NCBI GenBank assembly: GCA_002392915.1
Contig: DGHQ01000011.1
Location: 1 to 12,079 of the forward strand
DNA: 12,079 nt
Reading direction: 5' to 3'
From: Bacteroidales bacterium UBA3844
GTDB taxonomy: Bacteria; Bacteroidota; Bacteroidia; Bacteroidales; Paludibacteraceae
Shown piece by piece: positions 7,179 to 12,079 of this stretch. The notes under the pieces were generated by a model. That model did not search any database. It worked only from the letters and a program-made list of their open reading frames with translations, and had not been told where the DNA came from. The translations under genes were made by a program, and so were the position numbers. Position 1 is the first letter of the stretch. Every line of letters begins with the position of its first letter.

Positions 7179-7955
7179 ATGGCAAATATCGAGAAGACAT
7201 ACAGGCACGAGAAATTAGGGTTAATTTCAATTGTATGGAAAAGCAATATGCGGAGTGTGAGAATGAGTTTCAAGAAAGGAAAATTCACGGTATCTGCTCC
7301 CGTCGGCTATTCCATGGAGAATATTGAGCGTCTTATTAAAGAAAACGAGCAGAAGATGCTCTCATTCATAAAGCGTCATGAGATGCGACGAGAGGAAACC
7401 AACGTCGACGAGAATTTTATCCTTGACACCCATTTTGCCATATTGCGAATCTCTCTGTCCAACACCACGACACCCAGATTGAAAAAGGCAGGAACCATCC
7501 CTAATGCAAATCCATCCGATTCATCCGCATCGTCTGAAAAAGACGACCTTGTCTTAGAGATGCCATATAATACAGAGTTCGAATCACCAGAGACAATTGC
7601 GGTAGTGAAGAATGCGACGATAGCGATGTTGAGATATGAGGCAAAAAAAAGGCTTCCTCGTATAGTAAAGGAGATAGCCGACGCGAATGGGTTCAAATAC
7701 AGCAGCGTCAAAATCAATTCAGCCCAGACAAGGTGGGGCAGTTGCTCATCCAAAGGATCACTAAATTTCTCATTATATTTAATGTTGATGCCGTTGCATC
7801 TGATACAAAGTGTCGTCGTGCATGAATTATGTCACACCAAACACATGGATCACAGTGCAAATTTTTGGGCATTGTTCGACAAAACATACGGAATATCTCA
7901 TAAAATTGTAGATAAAGAGATAAGAGAATTGAAGATGCCAGGATTTTTGAAATAG
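7179..7955 (+). CDS. YgjP/DUF45-type zinc metallopeptidase-like protein
   Basis: This 258-residue protein has no signal peptide and is likely cytoplasmic. The C-terminal half has the family hallmarks: RWGSCSSKG (185-193), then VVVHELCHTKHMDHSANFW, giving the zinc motif HExxH (215-219) with a third likely ligand at H225. This is the YgjP/DUF45 (M48-related, SprT/WLM-like) pattern RWGSCS...HELxHxxxxxHxxxFW. E. coli YgjP is annotated in databases with UTP pyrophosphatase activity, and proteolysis has been inferred for the family; the substrate here is unknown. Residues about 96-123 are a low-complexity, serine-rich insert (PNANPSDSSASS) that usual members lack, perhaps a flexible loop between the beta-rich N-terminal part and the catalytic helix. 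The start follows a -7 promoter box closely. A degenerate copy of the palindromic repeat found at 11562 onward sits right after the stop. Confidence 0.88.
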   Translation: MANIEKTYRHEKLGLISIVWKSNMRSVRMSFKKGKFTVSAPVGYSMENIERLIKENEQKMLSFIKRHEMRREETNVDENFILDTHFAILRISLSNTTTPRLKKAGTIPNANPSDSSASSEKDDLVLEMPYNTEFESPETIAVVKNATIAMLRYEAKKRLPRIVKEIADANGFKYSSVKINSAQTRWGSCSSKGSLNFSLYLMLMPLHLIQSVVVHELCHTKHMDHSANFWALFDKTYGISHKIVDKEIRELKMPGFLK

Positions 7956-7958
7956 TTC

Positions 7959-7976
7959 GCGCCGCAGGTGTGGCAC
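7959..7976. repeat. Degenerate copy of the GTGCCGCAGGCAC repeat
   Basis: GCGCCGCAGGTGTGGCAC, four bases after the metallopeptidase stop, resembles GTGCCGCAGGCACGGCAC at 11652-11669 with a few changes. Both lie just past, or near, the 3' end of a plus-strand gene. The pairing of the stem is partly lost here. Confidence 0.45.
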
Positions 7977-8106
7977 TTCCGACTTAACCAACTATAAGGG
8001 ATTTTCACACGGAAAAAACTATCCATTATGTTTTGTCATATCTTTTTCATGTATTTTTTTTGTTTTGAATTATTCTTTTTGATAATTTGGAGGACCGACT
8101 CAGATA

Positions 8107-8124
8107 ATGAGTTGTCATATATGA
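8107..8124 (+). other. Tiny upstream ORF 1 (MSCHI)
   Basis: ATG AGT TGT CAT ATA TGA follows a GGAGG at 8089-8093 by 13 bases. Its stop overlaps the ATG of the next tiny ORF as ATGA. It is too short to judge by coding signal; it is listed because it forms a chain leading to the start of the secreted protein. Confidence 0.25.
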
Positions 8125-8156
8125 AGAAGTTATACATCAATAAACTAGACATATGA
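8121..8156 (+). other. Tiny upstream ORF 2 (MKKLYINKLDI)
   Basis: An 11-codon ORF whose ATG overlaps the stop of tiny ORF 1 and whose TGA overlaps the ATG of the large gene at 8153, each time as ATGA. The start MKKLYI resembles the beginning of a signal peptide, so it may instead be a relic of an earlier, frameshifted start of the large gene. Translational coupling is possible. Confidence 0.3.
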
Positions 8157-11100
8157 AATTGTGTGTGTTTTTGTTAGCCCTTTCGTGTTTTAGCGTTTGT
8201 AAGCTTAATGCTCAAACACTATCTCTTAATGCAGATGCCCAAACTGTTTGTGAAGGTCAGAATGTTGTGCTGAGTCTTGATTATGGGGCATGTACATCTG
8301 TAATTTGGGAATATTCTACTGATTTTGTCAACTATATCCCATTTGGAAATAAGTTGAACTCAGAGCTCACGTATCAAGTTGAACAACCGATTTGTTTTAG
8401 AGTCAAAGGCATGTTGAATGGGCAGTCAGTCTATTCGAACAGCACATGTGTCGACGTCGAATATCAATACAAGCCGACTTGGCGATATAATGGGGATACG
8501 ATACCTAGTGGATATGTTATAGACATCTGTGAAGGCGATGGCTTTAGGTATAATATTCCAGATGCTGAAGAAATAGAAAAGAATTATAAATCAGAGTGGC
8601 AAATCGACGGAATAAAGGTAAACGACGATTTAAATACAAAATTGGGTCCATTTAATAATGATTGTAAAGTGTCCCATATCATCACATCCAATGGCGTATG
8701 TCCTCCAGTAGTATTTGATTTCAACTATAGAGTGGAATCACTCCAGAAAATCACTTTGGAAACTTCCACTCCAATTGTTTGTGAAGGTTCAGAAGCGACT
8801 CTTAATGTGACGTATGAAAAAACACCCGCTGAAGTTTATTGGAAAGATGGGTATGATAGTATTGTGTCGAAAACAAACGGTAATAGTTTGAATATTCCTG
8901 TTGATAATATAAGTCTGTATTATGTCCATGCTGTCAGTCCGTTGGGGTGTATAAGTGAAAGTGATTATGTTTTGGTAGACGTGGAGAAACGATATGTTCC
9001 TAGTTGGAAAGGTTGGCCTTCAGACGCTTGTATAAATGGCACTTCTATATATGGATGCGTCCCGTATCAGCAAGAGTTCATTAGTTTGAATGAGAATCAA
9101 TACAAAGACACTCATAAATCACAGTGGCTGTTGGACGGAGTTGAGATCTCTAATGATTTCAGTATTGTCTCCCCTCCAATCTATGAGAATAGCATATTGA
9201 CTCATATTGTTACGGGAGATTATTGTCCTCCTGTAAGTGTTTCTTATGAGATGAATGTTTCGAAAACACCTAAATTGGAGTTGTCTGTGTTGGATAAGTC
9301 GTGTGATGGAGAGGTGACGTTGGGTATAGATCAGGAAAATGGTGATTATGGAATAACATTACATAGTATTAATGAAGGTGCGACACAGGAGAATCCAACG
9401 CAAATGCTGGATTCTAAAGATACTCATTTCATTTGGAAGGATAGACCTGGTCAGGATTCCAAATATTGGTTGTCTTCTTGTTATGAATATATATATCCAG
9501 GTGGAGTGTCAAGTTGTTGTAGTACTTCCGACACTTTATCTGTTAAGGCAGATAAAACAGAAGAACTTGAAGTGACTGTGGTAAGTTGGAGAGGTGAAGA
9601 AGATGGAAAATTCACGTGGGAAACGCGTAATTATGTCAATAGGTGTTATCCAGAAGAATTCAAGACAAAGGTCAATGTCATAAAGGGAAATCCTATCAGT
9701 TATGTCTGGAAAAGGGACGGAGAGATAGTTTCGACCTCTCAATCCCTAATCGAACCTACACGGCCCGTTGATACCGAATATACAGTTGAAGTTTCAGATG
9801 GTTGCCATAAATTCACGAAAAAATTTTGGTTGACACCTGAATTCGTAGATTCATTAAAACTTCTGACTTCCAAAACCGAAATATGCGAAGGGGATTCTGT
9901 GACAATTATCCTTGATAAGGAAAGTCGTCAAGATATGTGGCTAATTGAAGAGATAGATGGCGTTGAGGAAAAGAAAAGCTTGTTTATTACCGATACTCTT
10001 GTTTTCCAGCCAAAACAAAAAGCTCTTTATTGGGCATCTGATTTAATTCGTAAAGGGTGTGGACGTATATCCGATACAGTATCTTTTGATGTCAAACGAC
10101 GAGATTTCCAAATAGAGGTGGAGAATGTCCCAGAAAAAACATTGTGTTATGGCGATGAATTTGAAGTTGATGTTAATGTTGTTGGTGGAAACCCCGATAG
10201 TTACGAATGGCGGAGAAATGGAGAATTTTTGTCTGCGTCTAAAACGTTGCGAGATACACCAACAGAGTCCAGGAATGAATATGAACTAATCGTATCAGAT
10301 GGTAGTTGTAGTATAACGAAAAGTATGAGCGTTAATGTTTCTGAACTAAAAAAATGTGAATTGTCTGCTTTGAAGGATTCAATATGTCAATCTGAAGAAA
10401 CCGATTTATGTCTTAACCAACAGGGTTCTGAAGTTGTGTATTTGTATGAACAAAACGAATCGGATATAAGTCCTAATCTGATTGGCAACAAACTCTTCCA
10501 AACTGAGCATATAAAACCTAAAGAAAATGCTAAATATTGGGTGGTCGCTTACAATAATGAATGCTCAATTATTACTGATACTGTATCTATATACGTCGAA
10601 CCTAGTGTTGAGTTTACTGTATCACAGATTCCAAATGACCTTTGTTTTGGAGAAGAGATAAATGCGACAGTTTCTATTATCAAAGGCTCTGTTGATCAGA
10701 TACAATGGCTCAGAGGAGAAGATGCTAATGATTTCACTCATTTGATTTCTGAAACCAAGGATATGAAAGACGTCCCTGTTTCAGATATGACGTATAGTGT
10801 ACTGTTAAAGAACCAAATTTGTGGCGTTATTGGGGAGAAGTTTTATGTCAGGGTTCATAATCCGAATGTTGATGTTGAAGAAGTGACTATATGTGAAGAA
10901 ACCAGTATAGTCTTGACAGCGAAAGCCGATCAGGTGTATTGGTATGACGATGAAAAAAAGACCAACTTATTGCACGAAGGGGCATCATTTAGCGTCAGTC
11001 CGACAGAAACAGAGACTTATCATATAGTAGCAAAAGAATGGAATTGTGAAAAAGAAAACCAGGTTACGGTAAATGTGAATCCTCGACCGGTAATTATCGA

Positions 11101-11557
11101 CCATGTTGAGTTAGATAATGGTAGAAGCTACCTTTTTAATGTTGAGGGAGGAACAGGAAGGTTGCTTTTTGATTATGGCAATGGAGGTGAACCTACGGAA
11201 TCAAATATTTTAAAATTTACATATAACAAACCAGTATATCATGTAACTGTTACAGACGAATTAGGTTGTAGCTCTACGTATGATGTAGACGGTATGGTCG
11301 TGGATTTGAATATTCCGATTTTTTTCTTTGCAAACAAAGAGACGTGGAAAATTGAAGGGACAGAGATGTTTAATTGCGTATCCTTGAAAATATTTGATCG
11401 TTTTGGCAGATTGTTAGTGTCTACGAATACACCTCAAGAAGGTTGGAATGGCACATATAATGGAAGCAAGATGCCGAGTGCTGACTATTGGTATTTGTTA
11501 GACATAGAAGATTTAGATATCCAACGTAGCGGACATTTTACATTATTGAGAGAATAA
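8153..11557 (+). CDS. Secreted Ig-like repeat protein with type IX (type B) sorting domain
   Basis: This 1134-residue protein begins with a signal peptide (MKLCVFLLALSCFSV, likely cleaved after LNA at 20). Most of it is a chain of about nine Ig-like beta modules, each opening with a CEG/CYG/CFG-type motif and a later tryptophan: VCEGQ (32), VCEGS (209), ICEGDS (577), LCYGDE (664), LCFGEE (830), ICEETS (913). Residues 103-195 and 281-370 are diverged copies of one unit (Y.P.W ... W..DG ... CPPV), and 510-557 resembles 678-725. About 980-1048 looks PKD/SprB-like, with VTDELGCSSTY. The C-terminus (about 1052-1134), KIFDRFGRLL...GWNGTYNG..MPSADYWY...GHFTL, is the gliding-motility-associated type B sorting domain, so export by T9SS and surface display or release are expected. 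Its usual TPNGDGxND loop is missing (IPIFFFANKETWKI). The ligand is unknown; adhesion is inferred from architecture. Confidence 0.9.
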   Translation: MKLCVFLLALSCFSVCKLNAQTLSLNADAQTVCEGQNVVLSLDYGACTSVIWEYSTDFVNYIPFGNKLNSELTYQVEQPICFRVKGMLNGQSVYSNSTCVDVEYQYKPTWRYNGDTIPSGYVIDICEGDGFRYNIPDAEEIEKNYKSEWQIDGIKVNDDLNTKLGPFNNDCKVSHIITSNGVCPPVVFDFNYRVESLQKITLETSTPIVCEGSEATLNVTYEKTPAEVYWKDGYDSIVSKTNGNSLNIPVDNISLYYVHAVSPLGCISESDYVLVDVEKRYVPSWKGWPSDACINGTSIYGCVPYQQEFISLNENQYKDTHKSQWLLDGVEISNDFSIVSPPIYENSILTHIVTGDYCPPVSVSYEMNVSKTPKLELSVLDKSCDGEVTLGIDQENGDYGITLHSINEGATQENPTQMLDSKDTHFIWKDRPGQDSKYWLSSCYEYIYPGGVSSCCSTSDTLSVKADKTEELEVTVVSWRGEEDGKFTWETRNYVNRCYPEEFKTKVNVIKGNPISYVWKRDGEIVSTSQSLIEPTRPVDTEYTVEVSDGCHKFTKKFWLTPEFVDSLKLLTSKTEICEGDSVTIILDKESRQDMWLIEEIDGVEEKKSLFITDTLVFQPKQKALYWASDLIRKGCGRISDTVSFDVKRRDFQIEVENVPEKTLCYGDEFEVDVNVVGGNPDSYEWRRNGEFLSASKTLRDTPTESRNEYELIVSDGSCSITKSMSVNVSELKKCELSALKDSICQSEETDLCLNQQGSEVVYLYEQNESDISPNLIGNKLFQTEHIKPKENAKYWVVAYNNECSIITDTVSIYVEPSVEFTVSQIPNDLCFGEEINATVSIIKGSVDQIQWLRGEDANDFTHLISETKDMKDVPVSDMTYSVLLKNQICGVIGEKFYVRVHNPNVDVEEVTICEETSIVLTAKADQVYWYDDEKKTNLLHEGASFSVSPTETETYHIVAKEWNCEKENQVTVNVNPRPVIIDHVELDNGRSYLFNVEGGTGRLLFDYGNGGEPTESNILKFTYNKPVYHVTVTDELGCSSTYDVDGMVVDLNIPIFFFANKETWKIEGTEMFNCVSLKIFDRFGRLLVSTNTPQEGWNGTYNGSKMPSADYWYLLDIEDLDIQRSGHFTLLRE

Positions 11558-12079
11558 ATCAGTGCCGCAGGCACGACACAACATAGCGTAGGACGTGAGC
11601 CCTACGCAACGTGATGTTTCGCGAAATAAAATCCATGCAATGGCTCCCCCAGTGCCGCAGGCACGGCACAACCCAGCGTAGGGCGTGAGCCCTACGCTAG
11701 ATATGCCCTACGCAATGCCACCCACACAATATATGAATTCCACATAATCCGGCATTCCAATATCGTGCCAACGGTGCGACATCATCCAACGTAGGGTCTC
11801 AACCCTACGCGGCGTGATCCTCCGCATGAGCCGGCACCAACGGCGCGACATAACCCAACGTGGGGCGTGAGCCCTACGTCGCATGCCCCCTCCGCATGGT
11901 CTCAGCCCCGAAGGGGCGTCATCACCAGCGTATGGTTTGAGCCTATGCCTTGTCCGGAAAATTATACTGGCATGATTCGAACCCGTCCCTTCGTTCTGTA
12001 TCGCCTGGTTTAGTGTTAAAAAATGTAAAAAAATATCTCGCATAATATCAGCGTTTTATGAACATTTCTGAAAAATAAT
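11558..12079. other. Non-coding tail with palindromic repeat array, no gene supported
   Basis: After the secreted-protein stop there is no credible gene. Positions 11562-11950 hold about five GC-rich palindromic units (separate entry). Positions 11969-11990 contain a tRNA T-arm-like stretch on the minus strand, and the last 75 bases are AT-rich. A 111-codon minus-strand frame (11708-12043) runs through the palindromes; most of its arginine-rich sequence is translated repeat, so I do not call it a gene. Confidence 0.65.
11562..11950. repeat. Array of GC-rich palindromic repeat units
   Basis: Each full unit has two hairpins: GTGCC-GCA-GGCAC, then GTAGGGC-GTGA-GCCCTAC. Unit 1 (11562-11607) and unit 2 (11652-11697) are spaced exactly 90 bases apart in both hairpins. 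Units 3 (second hairpin 11790-11809) and 4 (11858-11879) keep the second hairpin but show CCAACGG-type replacements of the first. Unit 5 has GCCCC-GAA-GGGGC (11905-11917) followed by a weakened TATGGTTTGAGCCTATG. Loops GTGA, GCA and GAA are retained while stems vary. Similar short palindromic intergenic repeats are common in Bacteroidales; their function is not known to me. The first hairpin lies five bases past a stop codon and might protect that mRNA end. Confidence 0.7.

Noticed and set aside
7117..7215. Upstream ATG (ATGGCAAATGG) as an alternative metallopeptidase start
   Set aside because: It is out of frame with the gene, lies in the inverted repeat, and sits upstream of the -7 box that would start the transcript.
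11562..11950. CRISPR array
   Set aside because: The units are degenerate, irregularly spaced beyond the first two, and palindromic throughout, with no identical direct repeats separated by unique spacers, and no cas gene.
11969..12030. tRNA gene on the minus strand
   Set aside because: Only a TTCGAA T-loop-like core is present; the T stem is poorly paired and no matching acceptor, D or anticodon arms are found.
11708..12043. Minus-strand 111-codon reading frame
   Set aside because: Most of it is translation of the GC-rich palindromes (arginine-rich, repetitive), it crosses several hairpins and the T-arm-like stretch, and no promoter or ribosome binding site supports it.

Overview
The window looks like chromosomal DNA of a member of the Bacteroidetes, most likely the order Bacteroidales (Prevotella- or Bacteroides-like). 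Four observations support this. The large protein at 8153-11557 ends in a type IX secretion type B (gliding-motility-associated) C-terminal domain. Two gene starts are preceded by the Bacteroidetes -7 promoter box TAnnTTTG. Shine-Dalgarno sequences are mostly absent. A multidomain RelA-type RSH protein lacks hydrolase residues, which fits the two-long-RSH arrangement of Bacteroides. The genus cannot be fixed from the sequence alone.

Layout. Positions 1-573 are non-coding and rich in short hairpins. Three genes on the minus strand follow: an uncharacterised 364-residue protein (574-1668) that looks like a YopX-like module joined to an A1S_2505-like module; a 918-residue SF1 helicase of the UPF1/DNA2 type with a C-terminal Vsr/DUF2726-like nuclease domain (1909-4665); and a RelA-type (p)ppGpp synthetase (4839-7040). 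A short divergent promoter region (7041-7178) separates relA from a plus-strand YgjP/DUF45-type zinc metallopeptidase (7179-7955). A long secreted Ig-like repeat protein with a type IX sorting domain (8153-11557) comes next. The last 520 bases are an array of GC-rich palindromic units with no convincing gene.

How the genes relate. There is no obvious shared pathway. RelA and the metallopeptidase look like resident genes read from divergent promoters. The helicase-nuclease is clearly more AT-rich than relA, stands alone, and has a copy of a small 3'-end repeat on each side. This makes it the best candidate for acquired DNA and for a single-gene nucleic-acid-targeting (possibly anti-phage) function. 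The 364-residue protein uses domain types common in phages and mobile elements of gut Bacteroidales.

The non-coding DNA is unusual. One element (AT-rich ATTATG tandem, in two copies joined to a GGGCGA hairpin) lies at the 3' end of each of the three minus-strand genes and even supplies the last codons of one of them. Two further clusters of mini-palindromes lie at the window ends. The start of the secreted protein is preceded by two tiny ORFs chained by ATGA overlaps.
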